DNA from: an uncultured Roseovarius sp.
GTDB taxonomy: Bacteria; Pseudomonadota; Alphaproteobacteria; Rhodobacterales; Rhodobacteraceae
Length of the DNA stretch: 64,000 nucleotides
Direction of reading: 5' to 3'
Assembly: GCA_951812895.1 (NCBI GenBank)
Contig: OX638333.1
Span: 2,150,001 to 2,214,000 of the forward strand
Shown here: positions 19,752-28,367 of the stretch, piece after piece
How positions within the stretch are numbered: the stretch's first letter is position 1
Layout: each line of letters opens with the position of its first letter
Made by a program: the position numbers and the translations under genes
The notes under the pieces: model-generated
Database searches by the model: none
What the model was told of the DNA's origin: nothing
What the model saw: only the letters and a program-made list of their open reading frames with translations

Positions 19752-21491
19752 ATGCGGTTGATCGTTACTTTTGAAATCGATGAGAGAGATCCAAAGGTGG
19801 ACACCCCGGACCAACCGACCTCCGACCCGGCGAAAACGCGGACATATTATGTGCCGCAGCTGCGCATCGCCTCGGGTCTGATCCTGTTCATCTTTGTCAT
19901 CACCCATTTTATCAATCACGGTCTGGGTCTGGTTTCGATCAATGTTATGCAGGCGGGTCAGGACATCAGGGTGTGGGTCACAGAAAGCGCTCTGGGCATG
20001 GCTCTGCTGATTGCGGCTGCGACATTTCACTTCGTGCTGGGCATCGCAAAGTTTATCGGAACACGAACCTGGCGACTTGGAAGTCGGGACATCGTTCAGC
20101 TGATTTTTGGGCTTCTCATTCCCATATTCCTGATTCGTCACGTACTTGGCACCCGCGGCGTCGAAGAGATGTTTGGCGTCGAGGCCGACTATGCCTATGC
20201 ACTGTGGGCCATGTGGCCGAATGAAGCGTTGTGGCAGGCCATTCTGATGCCCCTAGTTTGGATTCATGGCTGCATTGGAATCCATCACTGGCTGATTGTC
20301 CGACCTTGGTACCGCCGGTCATTCTGGCTCTGGAACGGGCTGGCGGTGATCATTCCTGCGTTGGCCTATGCGGGCTATGTCGCGGCGGGCCGAGTTAGCA
20401 CGCTGCAATCGAACTATCATAACCCGCTCTCAGCAGAACAATATTCGACTTTCGTGTCGACGCTTCAGATGACCAACACTGTCTATTACGTCCTTCTCGC
20501 CGGTGCCTTGGGGATATGGCTGCTGCTCTTGATCTGGCAACGTTTTTCCAGTCGTGTTGTCGTTACTTACACCAATGGCCCCGCCATCCCGGCCACCCGA
20601 GGGCTTACTGTGCTGGATATCAGCCGTATCAATCGGATCCCGCACGCCTCGGTTTGCGGTGGCCGGGCGCGATGTTCAACCTGCCGGGTGCGTGTGGTCG
20701 AGGGGTACGAGTCGCTACCACCGCCGTCGGAGACGGAAATCAAGGTGCTGAAACGGGTCGCAGCGCCTGCGAATGTCAGGCTGGCCTGCCAGTTGCGCCC
20801 GACCGCCAATCTGACCATCTCGACGCTGATGCCGGGCAACGTAGATGCGAAACGTGGGGCAGCGATTGACCGATACCATTGGGGCGTCGAACAGGAAGCA
20901 ACGATCCTGTTCTGCGACCTGCGCGGATTCACGAAGATGTCCGAGGGCAAGCTGTCCTATGACGTCGTGTTTCTTCTGAACCAGTTCCTTGGTCGCATGG
21001 CGGAGGCAATTCAGGATTCCGGCGGTTTTGTTGATAAGTTCATGGGCGACGGGATTATGGCGATCTTCGGGATGGAAACGTCGGTTCAAGACAGTGCAGT
21101 GAGCGCGATCAAGGCCGCGCGGGCAATGGGCGGAGTTCTCGACGGGCTTAATCAAAGCCTGCAGGATGAGCTTCCCGCACCACTCCAGATCGGGATTGGG
21201 TTGAATACCGGTCCCGTTGTTCTGGGTCGCATTGGGGCTGGGCACAGGACTGACGCTGCCGCAAGGATCACGGCGCTTGGTGAAACAGTGAATACGGCGA
21301 GCCGCCTGGAAGGGCTCACTAAGCAGTTAGAAGTTCAGGTTGTCGTTTCGAATACAACGATTGAAGCGTCGGGCCTGCCCCATGACGAAAAGATGGAACG
21401 CCGAAATGTTGATGTCAGGGGGCTCAGCCAACCGGTATCTGTCTATGCGGTCAAGCGGGCGACAGACCTGCCGTCTTCGGATAACGGCTAA
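19752..21491 (+). CDS. cyaC: CyaC-type redox-sensing adenylate cyclase (dihaem anchor, 2Fe-2S, cyclase)
   Basis: Makes cAMP from ATP under control of the quinone pool, by analogy to CyaC of Sinorhizobium meliloti. 579 residues in three parts. The membrane anchor (about 35-265) has six helices and histidines H52, H56, H93, H130, H172 and H178/H179 of the succinate-dehydrogenase-like dihaem-b type. A 2Fe-2S ferredoxin domain follows (about 270-360; C302, C308, C311, C346). The class III cyclase domain (about 380-570) has metal aspartates D389 in 'ILFCDLRGFT' and D433 in 'KFMGDGIMAIFG', plus the 'LGETVNTASRLEGL' segment. The ATG at 19752 is preferred over an in-frame TTG 6 bp upstream. It is divergent from the DUF3095 gene; the 285-bp gap shows no clear operator. 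Confidence 0.9.
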   Translation: MRLIVTFEIDERDPKVDTPDQPTSDPAKTRTYYVPQLRIASGLILFIFVITHFINHGLGLVSINVMQAGQDIRVWVTESALGMALLIAAATFHFVLGIAKFIGTRTWRLGSRDIVQLIFGLLIPIFLIRHVLGTRGVEEMFGVEADYAYALWAMWPNEALWQAILMPLVWIHGCIGIHHWLIVRPWYRRSFWLWNGLAVIIPALAYAGYVAAGRVSTLQSNYHNPLSAEQYSTFVSTLQMTNTVYYVLLAGALGIWLLLLIWQRFSSRVVVTYTNGPAIPATRGLTVLDISRINRIPHASVCGGRARCSTCRVRVVEGYESLPPPSETEIKVLKRVAAPANVRLACQLRPTANLTISTLMPGNVDAKRGAAIDRYHWGVEQEATILFCDLRGFTKMSEGKLSYDVVFLLNQFLGRMAEAIQDSGGFVDKFMGDGIMAIFGMETSVQDSAVSAIKAARAMGGVLDGLNQSLQDELPAPLQIGIGLNTGPVVLGRIGAGHRTDAAARITALGETVNTASRLEGLTKQLEVQVVVSNTTIEASGLPHDEKMERRNVDVRGLSQPVSVYAVKRATDLPSSDNG

Positions 21492-21532
21492 TACGGCGCA
21501 GCCAATTCGATGCCGTCGGCAACGCCGTTAAC

Positions 21533-21777
21533 ATGTGCGTCCGACAATTCGGTATGCGGATGATGACTGTTCCGGGCGCCGGCCCGATAGCTGCACTCAC
21601 CTTCAGAGCGGTCGTTGATAATTCCGCCCGCTTCAAACGATCACGTACGGCAGGCGCGCATTTTGGCCTCGCGCCACGGGATATCAATCGCGCGAGCATG
21701 ACAACCAAGATCGCATAACCCGAGCAGGAGGACGGGGTGTTTGTGCAATCCTATACGCATCAGCGATACAATCCTAG
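21533..21777 (+). pseudogene. IS110-family transposase remnant, frameshifted C-terminal part
   Basis: The first frame reads 'MMTVPGAGPIAALTFRAVVD' and 'RFKRSRTAGAHFGLAPR', the hallmark of the IS110/IS116/IS902 C-terminal domain. Near 21679 the match jumps by one base to a frame reading GYQSREHDNQDRITRAGG and CAILYASAIQS, where intact transposases have RRYQSGE..N.GRISK.GD...R..LY.AA, so a 1-bp frameshift is present. The N-terminal catalytic domain is missing. It begins 41 bp after cyaC. The 340 bp from here to the MAPEG gene look non-coding. Confidence 0.8.
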
Positions 21778-22115
21778 CGTCACCCAAGCAACGGAGAAAA
21801 GCGTTACCCGAAGGGGTGGCAATGATCCAAGAATACCCAAAAAACGAGCTTGACCCGAACGCTCAACTTAAGAAGTTGCCTTTGAACGATTGCCTCAATG
21901 TGCGCCGCAGCTTAACCAAAGCAGCCCTTCATCGAAAGCGCAGTATTTCTCTCTGCTCAATGACATCACTGCGGACGCTTTGTCCCGGTGCAACAACACA
22001 GTGGTTATGCCCGCAAAGGGCCGAAAGGACCTTGGATATATCGATAAGATTGTCTGCAATGAACCATATTGGCTATATTCATCAGACATTCCCTAAGGAG
22101 AAGGCCCTACCTGTC

Positions 22116-22574
22116 ATGCTGACATTTGAAAATCCGGTCTTTCAGAGCTATGCCGTGGCGGCAGCGCTCATCATTCTGAAGCTTTCGTTGCACTCTTATT
22201 TTACAGTTTATCGAATGATAAAATCCAATGGTGGGTTGCTAAACCCGGAAGACCTTAGCAAGACCATCTTGAACCCAGAGCCAAGCCCCGAACAGATCAA
22301 GCCGAATGACTATGTTGAACGGTCGCGGCGCATGCATCGCAATGAGATGGAAAACGGTCTGCCGTTTCTTGCCTGCGGGATATTGTTCGTTCTTACGGAT
22401 CCAAACCTGTTTCTGTCTCAAGTTTTCTTTTATGGGTATGTATTGGCACGCATATTGCACTTTGTGGCTTACGCCGCGGCGATGCCGCATGAAGTCCGGG
22501 CCACGTTTTTCACGGCCGGATCGCTTCTTACGATTGTCATGGCATTGATGGTGCTGCTCGCAGCGATACGATGA
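22116..22574 (+). CDS. MAPEG-family membrane protein
   Basis: About 152 residues, four hydrophobic segments. The run 'MHRNEMENGLPFLACGILF' with R-x-x-x-N-x-x-E matches the glutathione-binding element of the MAPEG family (microsomal glutathione transferases and eicosanoid enzymes), and 'FYGYVLARILHFVAYAAAM' is the third/fourth helix signature. The ATG at 22116 is chosen because AAGGAGAAG precedes it and the domain starts there; the long open frame upstream (from 21741) is not protein-like and begins inside the IS110 remnant. It probably conjugates or peroxidises hydrophobic compounds with glutathione; the substrate is unknown. Confidence 0.8.
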   Translation: MLTFENPVFQSYAVAAALIILKLSLHSYFTVYRMIKSNGGLLNPEDLSKTILNPEPSPEQIKPNDYVERSRRMHRNEMENGLPFLACGILFVLTDPNLFLSQVFFYGYVLARILHFVAYAAAMPHEVRATFFTAGSLLTIVMALMVLLAAIR

Positions 22575-22900
22575 TGGAAATTCAGCCTCTAGATGCCCTT
22601 CGTGAATGGAAGCCAAACGACTGAAAGTCTCGGGTTGTGTGAAATCAACATTTGTTGATTTTGCGGCTGCGTCGAATGTCCGAACTCACGGGCCGTACCG
22701 CAGCAGATGCAGTCAAAGTCAACGTCGGCTCAGAGTTGCCCGTGAAAGCAGCCCTCGTTCACGATGCTGCTGCGGCGTCTTCAATCATCGGAACGAGGCC
22801 ATACTTACAAGTGCTGGCGAGTTGGTGATTCTCGGCAATTCTAGTTGAAAAATGATGTTCCTAAAGCTCCAAGGTGAGCTGGATGCCCTGAAAGGTGTAC
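22575..22900. other. Intergenic stretch without a recognisable gene
   Basis: 326 bp between the MAPEG gene and the convergent GntR regulator. An 80-residue open frame at 22606-22848 has no ribosome-binding site and an arginine/serine-rich composition typical of chance translation. No tRNA, terminator with a T-run or repeat was seen. Confidence 0.5.
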
Positions 22901-23593
22901 CTAACTTGCTTTGGTCACAAGCTGATATCCCGGTGCCGCGATTGCACGAACCATCGTAATTGGCGCTTTGTTTATCCAGGTCGTGCGCTCCATCACAAAT
23001 ACCGCATCACCAGGGTCTGCGGAAAGAAGTTCGGCTTCGTGGTGCGTCGCATTTTTTGCAAGAAAGCGTACTTCGCAATCGCTGTAGGGTCGGTTTCGAA
23101 TGAGCCATTCGTTCGCACTTTCACGGCTGAGATCGATATCCAGTATTTCTGGCGTGGTTGAGTGCACGATCCATCTGTCTTCGTAGATATAGGGTTTTTT
23201 GTCAGCGAGATGCAGCGCAACGACATGCAGCATTTCCATAGGCTTGGCGAGACCGAAGGATGATGCGACATGTGTTGGGGAAACACGAATTTCACGGGAA
23301 ACCAGGAAGTAGCCGTACTCTTTCCCGGCAGTTTGGATTTCTAGTCGGGTTATGGGAATATCGAAGGTCGTGCGTGTGATCGGATGAAGCGTTACAGTGG
23401 TTCCACCTTTTCGCCGCCGGTTGACAGTCCCACTGTGCACCAAATCCTGCATCGCGCGTTGAACGGTTGTCCTGGCGCACCCGAATTCTTCTGCAAGTTC
23501 CTGATCATTTGGCAGTTTCGCACCTGGCAGCAATTCGCGTTCAAGCACACGGCGTTTTATTTCATCTCTGATTTCGCTCCAGCTGTTGCTCAT
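22901..23593 (-). CDS. GntR-family regulator with UTRA domain
   Basis: 230 residues of the HutC subfamily. The N-terminal winged HTH (about 5-70) includes 'LPNDQELAEEFGCARTTVQR', and the UTRA effector domain (about 85-230) ends in the typical 'VFVMERTTWINKAPITMVRA' and PGYQL. It is divergent from the second TRAP operon with a 161-bp shared promoter region containing a palindrome that overlaps a sigma-70-like promoter, so it is probably the local repressor of that operon. The effector would be the transported substrate or a derivative; its identity is not visible. Confidence 0.9.
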   Translation of the reverse strand: MSNSWSEIRDEIKRRVLERELLPGAKLPNDQELAEEFGCARTTVQRAMQDLVHSGTVNRRRKGGTTVTLHPITRTTFDIPITRLEIQTAGKEYGYFLVSREIRVSPTHVASSFGLAKPMEMLHVVALHLADKKPYIYEDRWIVHSTTPEILDIDLSRESANEWLIRNRPYSDCEVRFLAKNATHHEAELLSADPGDAVFVMERTTWINKAPITMVRAIAAPGYQLVTKAS

Positions 23594-23683
23594 CTATGAC
23601 TTCCGGTTCATTCGTTCTGTCTTCCAAAAATAGGGTTCTGCCATCCACTCCAGCTTCAGGCGAAACAGGGAATTCATTCAGGA

Positions 23684-23713
23684 TTGACTATTATTATGTG
23701 CATGCTTAATAGT
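23684..23713 (+). promoter_or_regulatory. Promoter with embedded palindrome upstream of TRAP operon 2
   Basis: TTGACT (23684-23689), a 17-bp spacer and TAATAG (23707-23712) make a reasonable sigma-70 promoter. Overlaid on it is the inverted repeat ACTATTA (23687-23693) / TAATAGT (23707-23713) with a 13-bp centre. A repressor bound here would cover both promoter boxes; the adjacent GntR/UTRA protein is the obvious candidate. Confidence 0.55.
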
Positions 23714-23754
23714 ATTACGCAACTATTTAAAAAATGACGCAATTGGAGGGAACT

Positions 23755-24840
23755 ATGAAACGCAGAGAATTTGTGATGGCCGGTGCAGTCGGTGTGGCAG
23801 CCACAACGCTAGCCGCGCCGGCAGTGGCGCAAGACATACGTCAATGGAACATGGTCACAGCTTGGCCAAAAAACCTGCCCGGACCCGGAGTTGCGGCGCA
23901 GATGCTGGCGGATCGAATCACAACATTGTCGAGCGGGCGGCTTGAAATCAAACTGCATGCCGCCGGAGAGCTGGTGCCCGGACGGGGTGTTTTTGATGCC
24001 GTGTCAGAAGGCACTGCAGAACTTTACCACGCGGTTCCGGCTTACTGGGGGTCGAAGTCCAAAGGCATTCTGCTGTTCGGTTCGCAGCCATTCGGCTTGC
24101 GCGCGGATGAACAGTTTGGCTGGCTCTATCACGGCGGCGGGCAAGCGCTCTATGATGAGATTTATGCGCGTTTCAATCTGAAGCCGTTCCTTTGCGGCAA
24201 CTCCGGCCCACAGTGGCAAGGGTGGTTCCGTGATGAAATCAAATCGCTGGACGATCTGAAGGGCCTGAAGTTTCGTACGACCGGCCTAGCCTCGCAAATG
24301 TGTTCCAAGATCGGCATGGCGGTTCAGGCAATGGGTCCCCGCGACATGTTCCAAGGATTGCAAACTGGCGCACTGGATGCGGGTGAATTCATCGGTCCGT
24401 GGACGGATAGCGCGGTCGGATTTCAGCAGGTTGCCAAGAACTATTACTGGCCGGGAGTTGGCGAACCATCGTCGGCCGAAGAATGCGCCGTAAATGCCGC
24501 GGCATACGCGGATCTGCCGGATGATTTGAAACAGGCCGTCAGCTTTGCCTGCGAAAGCCTATATAATCCGGTCTGGACCGAGTATACGACCAAACATGCA
24601 CAAGCGCTGGCTCGGCTGGTCGCCGAAGAAGGTGTACAGGTTCGCACTCTGCCAGATGACGTTGTTCAGGCTATGGGCGCGGCATCGATCGAAATTATGG
24701 ACGAGCTGTCGCAAGACGAAGATGAGCTGGTGCGCCGGATCACAGAAAGCTTCCTGACTTATCGCGACTCTGTCGGGTCTTATATGAGATATGCTGACAA
24801 TGGTCAGATGAATGCCCGAGCCGGTGTTCTGGGCTACTAA
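23755..24840 (+). CDS. TRAP transporter periplasmic binding protein, DctP family (Tat signal)
   Basis: 361 residues from ATG 23755, which has GGAGGG 5 bp upstream; the in-frame start at 23734 lacks one. The leader MKRREFVMAGAVG carries the twin-arginine motif and cleaves near AVAQD, so the receptor is probably exported folded. The mature part resembles the TakP group of DctP proteins ('WPKNLPGPGVAAQMLADRI', 'KGLKFRTTGLASQMCSKIG', 'MFQGLQTGALDAGEFIGPWT'), where the arginine in 'KFRTTG' is the ligand-carboxylate contact. TakP relatives bind alpha-keto acids, so a 2-oxo or hydroxy acid is a guess. It is the first gene of an operon with the two permease subunits. Confidence 0.93.
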   Translation: MKRREFVMAGAVGVAATTLAAPAVAQDIRQWNMVTAWPKNLPGPGVAAQMLADRITTLSSGRLEIKLHAAGELVPGRGVFDAVSEGTAELYHAVPAYWGSKSKGILLFGSQPFGLRADEQFGWLYHGGGQALYDEIYARFNLKPFLCGNSGPQWQGWFRDEIKSLDDLKGLKFRTTGLASQMCSKIGMAVQAMGPRDMFQGLQTGALDAGEFIGPWTDSAVGFQQVAKNYYWPGVGEPSSAEECAVNAAAYADLPDDLKQAVSFACESLYNPVWTEYTTKHAQALARLVAEEGVQVRTLPDDVVQAMGAASIEIMDELSQDEDELVRRITESFLTYRDSVGSYMRYADNGQMNARAGVLGY

Positions 24841-24853
24841 TACTTGATACCTC

Positions 24854-24883
24854 ACTCCGGCGTGCTTTTGCGCGCCGGAGTTT
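24854..24883 (+). terminator. Intra-operon hairpin after the TRAP 2 binding-protein gene
   Basis: A 9-bp stem ACTCCGGCG (24854-24862) / CGCCGGAGT (24873-24881) followed by only TTT lies 13 bp after the stop codon. As in TRAP operon 1, it separates binding-protein and permease genes and probably attenuates or stabilises. Confidence 0.6.
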
Positions 24884-24897
24884 ATCCTGGGGCTAAT

Positions 24898-25398
24898 GTG
24901 CAGAAAATCATCAAAACTTTGGATGGCTTCAGCCATGCGGTTGGGTCAGTAATTCGCTGGATCGCGTTGGCCATGGTCCTGGTGCAGTTCGCGATCGTAG
25001 TTGCTCGATACGTATTTGGGTTGAGCGACGTCGCTGCACAAGAATCGGTTCTATACATGCATTCAACCCTGTTCATGCTTGGGGCCGGGTACACGTTGCT
25101 TGTCAACGGTCATGTACGTGTGGACATTTTCTACAATCGCTTTGAAGCAGCTGGGCAGCGGCGTATCGATCTGTTTGGTCACCTGTTTTTGCTGATGCCC
25201 ACCATGATTGCAGTGATCTACTGGTCGTGGCCTGCCGTCGTAAATTCCTGGAGCATTCTTGAAGGGCCAATCTCGGTGGGTGGAATTAAGGCTGTATTTT
25301 TTCTGAAATCCCTCATTCCTGCCTTCTGTGTTCTCCTGTTGCTTCAGGCCACATCCGAAGTGCTGCGCATCGTCATCGGGGAAAAGCCGCGTGATTGA
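24898..25398 (+). CDS. TRAP transporter small permease, DctQ family
   Basis: About 166 residues from GTG 24898. An ATG 54 bp upstream is in frame, but it would put the terminator-like hairpin inside the coding region, so the GTG is preferred. Four hydrophobic helices, with 'IVVARYVFGLSDVAAQESV' and 'YTLLVNGHVRVDIFYNRF' as family signatures (R-Y-x-F and H-V-R-V-D). The end overlaps the large-permease start by 8 bp, indicating coupled translation. Confidence 0.85.
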   Translation: MQKIIKTLDGFSHAVGSVIRWIALAMVLVQFAIVVARYVFGLSDVAAQESVLYMHSTLFMLGAGYTLLVNGHVRVDIFYNRFEAAGQRRIDLFGHLFLLMPTMIAVIYWSWPAVVNSWSILEGPISVGGIKAVFFLKSLIPAFCVLLLLQATSEVLRIVIGEKPRD

Positions 25399-26941
25399 AT
25401 ACCTCGATCTGCTGATGTTCGCGGCCCTGATGGTGGCCGTGCTTTCGGGTTTTCCAGTGGCATTCAGCATTGCCGGGACAGCCATCTTCTTTGCCTTTCT
25501 CGGCTGGTCTCTGGGCGCTATGAATATCTCATTGTTGGGGGCTATGTCTCAGCGCATTTTCGGGCTGCTGACAAACGGTGTTCTCATCGCGATACCGCTC
25601 TTCGTGCTAATGGGGGCGGTGTTGGAAAAAAGCCGGATCGCCGAAGAAATGCTCGACACAATGGGGCGGTCTTTCGGGCAGCTGCGAGGTGGCCTGGGCA
25701 TTTCGGTTATTCTGGTTGGTATGTTGCTTGCGGCATCTACAGGTATCGTAGGAGCCACCGTTGTTGCGATGGGTATGATCGCCCTGCCAACGATGTTGAG
25801 ATCAGGATATGATCCCCGTCTGGCTGCTGGCGTGGTATGCGCGTCAGGTACTCTCGGCCAGATCATTCCGCCATCGACACTGCTGATCATCCTTTCCGAT
25901 GTTGTATCCAATGCCTATCAGCAGGCCCAGTACGAGCAGGGAAAGTTCGCAATCGACACCATTTCCGTCGGGCAGATTTTCGCCGCAGCCCTGCTGCCCG
26001 GTCTGACAATGGTTGTACTTTACATCCTCTACATACTGGTTCGTGGTCTGGTGCGCCCAGAAGATGTGCCTGTTATGGCTGACGATGGAATTCGCCTGCC
26101 ATTGTCAAAGATGATCTCAGCGATTGCGCCCGCGATCCTTCTTATTCTGGCTGTTTTGGGCGCAATCTTGAGTGGCGTCGCTTCGCCTACAGAGGCTGCT
26201 TCCGTCGGTGGCCTCGGGGCCATCCTGATGGCGGCCATCAAATCGGGGCACTCCCGCAGATTCCTGCTTTTGGGTACGAGTTGCCTTGTCCTTTTGGGCG
26301 TGGGCGCAGGCCTGTACCCTGTGCGTTTGCAGCGCAGCGATCTGAGTTTAGCGGATTACGCCATCGGTGGGGGATATGTTGTGCTTTCAGCAATCGCCGC
26401 TGTAGCCATTTTCATCGCGGTGAAATCCCTGATCACCCAAAAGACGCTGCAACCGGCACTCAATTCTACGCTGACCATGACTTCAATGATTTTCGCAACG
26501 ATCTTGGCGGCGGGTATATTCTCTTTGGTCTTTATCGGCCTGGGCGGAGAAGAACGCGTACACGGTCTGCTGTCTGAACTTCCGGGCGGTCCGACCGGCG
26601 CGCTGATTTTCTGTATGTTGTTCATATTTGTTCTGGGGTTCTTTCTGGATTTTGTTGAGATCGCCGTAATTGTGCTGCCATTGGTGTTGCCCGCGCTTAT
26701 TCTGATGGGGCATGATCCGGTCTGGTTGTCCGTATTGATTGCAATCAATCTTCAGACCTCCTTTCTGACGCCGCCTTTTGGGTTTTCTCTGTTCTATCTG
26801 CGCGGTGTCGCCCCAAAAGAGCTGACGACGGGGCAAATCTATGCCGGTGTCGCCCCGTTCATTCTGATTCAGATACTCGCAGTAGCCGTGATCTGGTTCC
26901 TCCCCGAGATCGCAACATGGCTACCCAAAATTCTGTTCTGA
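25391..26941 (+). CDS. TRAP transporter large permease, DctM family (extended form)
   Basis: Inner-membrane transport subunit, 516 residues from a GTG overlapping the dctQ stop. DctM signatures are 'LIAIPLFVLMGAVLEKS', 'ASTGIVGATVVAMGMI', 'IIPPSTLLIILSDVVSNA' and, near the end, 'FLTPPFGFSLFYLRGVAP'. It is roughly 90 residues longer than the DctM at 13816. The extra part follows 'SGVASPTEAASVGGLGA' and seems to add two helices (around residues 290-375), as in the TakM-like branch, agreeing with the TakP-like receptor. Confidence 0.92.
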   Translation: MIEYLDLLMFAALMVAVLSGFPVAFSIAGTAIFFAFLGWSLGAMNISLLGAMSQRIFGLLTNGVLIAIPLFVLMGAVLEKSRIAEEMLDTMGRSFGQLRGGLGISVILVGMLLAASTGIVGATVVAMGMIALPTMLRSGYDPRLAAGVVCASGTLGQIIPPSTLLIILSDVVSNAYQQAQYEQGKFAIDTISVGQIFAAALLPGLTMVVLYILYILVRGLVRPEDVPVMADDGIRLPLSKMISAIAPAILLILAVLGAILSGVASPTEAASVGGLGAILMAAIKSGHSRRFLLLGTSCLVLLGVGAGLYPVRLQRSDLSLADYAIGGGYVVLSAIAAVAIFIAVKSLITQKTLQPALNSTLTMTSMIFATILAAGIFSLVFIGLGGEERVHGLLSELPGGPTGALIFCMLFIFVLGFFLDFVEIAVIVLPLVLPALILMGHDPVWLSVLIAINLQTSFLTPPFGFSLFYLRGVAPKELTTGQIYAGVAPFILIQILAVAVIWFLPEIATWLPKILF

Positions 26942-27846
26942 CAAGTTCCAGGATTTGCGCGGTCAATTGAAGCGCCTCTTGACATGACGACCTGTCAGCA
27001 TCGCAGTAACCCTAGTTTGCACGTATCCCAGCATCTTGACGTTATGTGCATCAGTTTTGCTACAAAAATCTCTCACGCGCCAAATTGATCTATGTATAGA
27101 GCTGGCCACAACGGGATTTTTCTGATTGCCCTGATCCATGATCCGTCCGCGTTTCGGCCTGACTAGATGGGTTTTTGTCGCTGGTGCTGACATCAACAAA
27201 TCGCTCTTTGCAATTTTTCCAGCGTTGCGGGGATATTCCTTGTCCGCGATTCCGATGACGTTTATCGAAGCCAGGCCTGCCTTAGTCACCGCGCTGCTAA
27301 AGCGTTTCGCAATAAACCTGAGGCATGAGGTATTTGGGGAACGCAGCAACATCAATGCGTTGTCGGGACGGTTTTCGCCAAACCTGATTCAGGTTTAACG
27401 AAAACCGCTTTAGTGACTTTTGTAGACGTCGTGCCGGCCTTGATTTTCCTTTGCGAAACGCCTGAATTTATGCAGCTATAGGGCGGTCTATGTAAATTGA
27501 TCGCGGCTACGCGAATAATGACCGTATGATGCAAAACACGCGTCGTTCGGATTATACCATCCGTAACCGGACATTGGTGTGCCTACAGCGAAAGGCCGCA
27601 AAGTCCCGCTCTGCCTTCTTTCGAGAATCGTAGTTACTGCGTTATCGATGGATCGCAAATTGCTTACGGTTGTTCCGTTCTTTCTGGCGGCTTTTCCTTT
27701 GAGTGGATATGGCTTGTTTTGCAGGATATTCGGGTATTTGGAATTTGTACAAATTGCTCAAATTTCACATCTGATTTGTATAAGATACGGGATGTTCGGC
27801 ACAATTTTGTGCATCATGTACACTACATCCAAAAGTGACGCCGCGT
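26942..27846. other. Gene-poor region of about 900 bp
   Basis: No convincing gene. Open frames of 85-130 codons occur on both strands (26963-27355 minus, 27138-27398 plus, 27579-27890 plus), but none has a good ribosome-binding site or a recognisable domain, and they overlap each other. The minus-strand frame has a faint transposase-like GIADKEY segment, which is too weak to call. The one clear structure is the palindrome at 27369-27407. The region may be a decayed insertion. Confidence 0.5.
27369..27407. repeat. 39-bp imperfect palindrome
   Basis: CGGTTTTCGCCAAACCTGA (27369-27387) is followed, after one base, by TCAGGTTTAACGAAAACCG (27389-27407). Seventeen of 19 positions pair. There is no T-run on either side, so it is not a standard terminator. 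It could be a protein-binding site, the fused ends of a lost element, or a foldback transcript. Confidence 0.7.
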
Positions 27847-28308
27847 TCAGCCCTCGGGAGTGCCGAACACCTGATTCAGAATGGCGTTGAGTGCATCAGC
27901 ATCGGTCTGAGTAAATGCGTCCGGTTGGTCGCTGTCGATGTCCAGAACGCCGATCAGATTGCTGGAACTGTCATGAACCGGCAATACTATTTCTGAACGT
28001 GTTGAGCTGGAACAGGCGATGTGACCGGGAAAGGCCATGACATCGTCAACCAGCTGAACCTCACCGGTTCGGGCCGCAGCACCACATACGCCGCGCGAGA
28101 AGGGAATCACAAGGCACCCGTGCCCGCCCTGATAAGGCCCGATTTTGAGCAGGTCGGGGCCCGTTACGCGGTAGAATCCGGTCCAGTCAAAGCGGTCATC
28201 GGCATGGTGTAATTCACAAACCACCGTCGCCATGAGTGCCACGGTATCATCTTCACCTTCGGTCAGGGCCGCGATGGTTTGAGCGGTATTATGATAGTCG
28301 ATCTGCAT
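27847..28308 (-). CDS. msrC: Free methionine-(R)-sulfoxide reductase (GAF-domain MsrC)
   Basis: Reduces free methionine-R-sulfoxide in the cytoplasm using thioredoxin. 153 residues from ATG 28308, made of one GAF domain. Cysteines C65, C75 and C99 in 'GGHGCLVIPFSRGVCGAAA' and 'MAFPGHIACSSSTRSEIV' reproduce the spacing (10 and 24) of the catalytic cysteines 84, 94 and 118 of the E. coli enzyme. The open frame extends 12 codons further upstream, but the domain starts at the chosen ATG. It is followed on the minus strand by the gene-poor region. Confidence 0.9.
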   Translation of the reverse strand: MQIDYHNTAQTIAALTEGEDDTVALMATVVCELHHADDRFDWTGFYRVTGPDLLKIGPYQGGHGCLVIPFSRGVCGAAARTGEVQLVDDVMAFPGHIACSSSTRSEIVLPVHDSSSNLIGVLDIDSDQPDAFTQTDADALNAILNQVFGTPEG

Positions 28309-28367
28309 GGTGCGAATTTTGCATGAGTTTGAACTGCCTGACAACTTGCCCTGCTGCGATCACGCGA

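Noticed and set aside
26963-27355. Minus-strand frame with faint transposase-like GIADKEY segment
   Set aside because: Only a handful of residues resemble IS5-type transposases, and the other motifs are missing.
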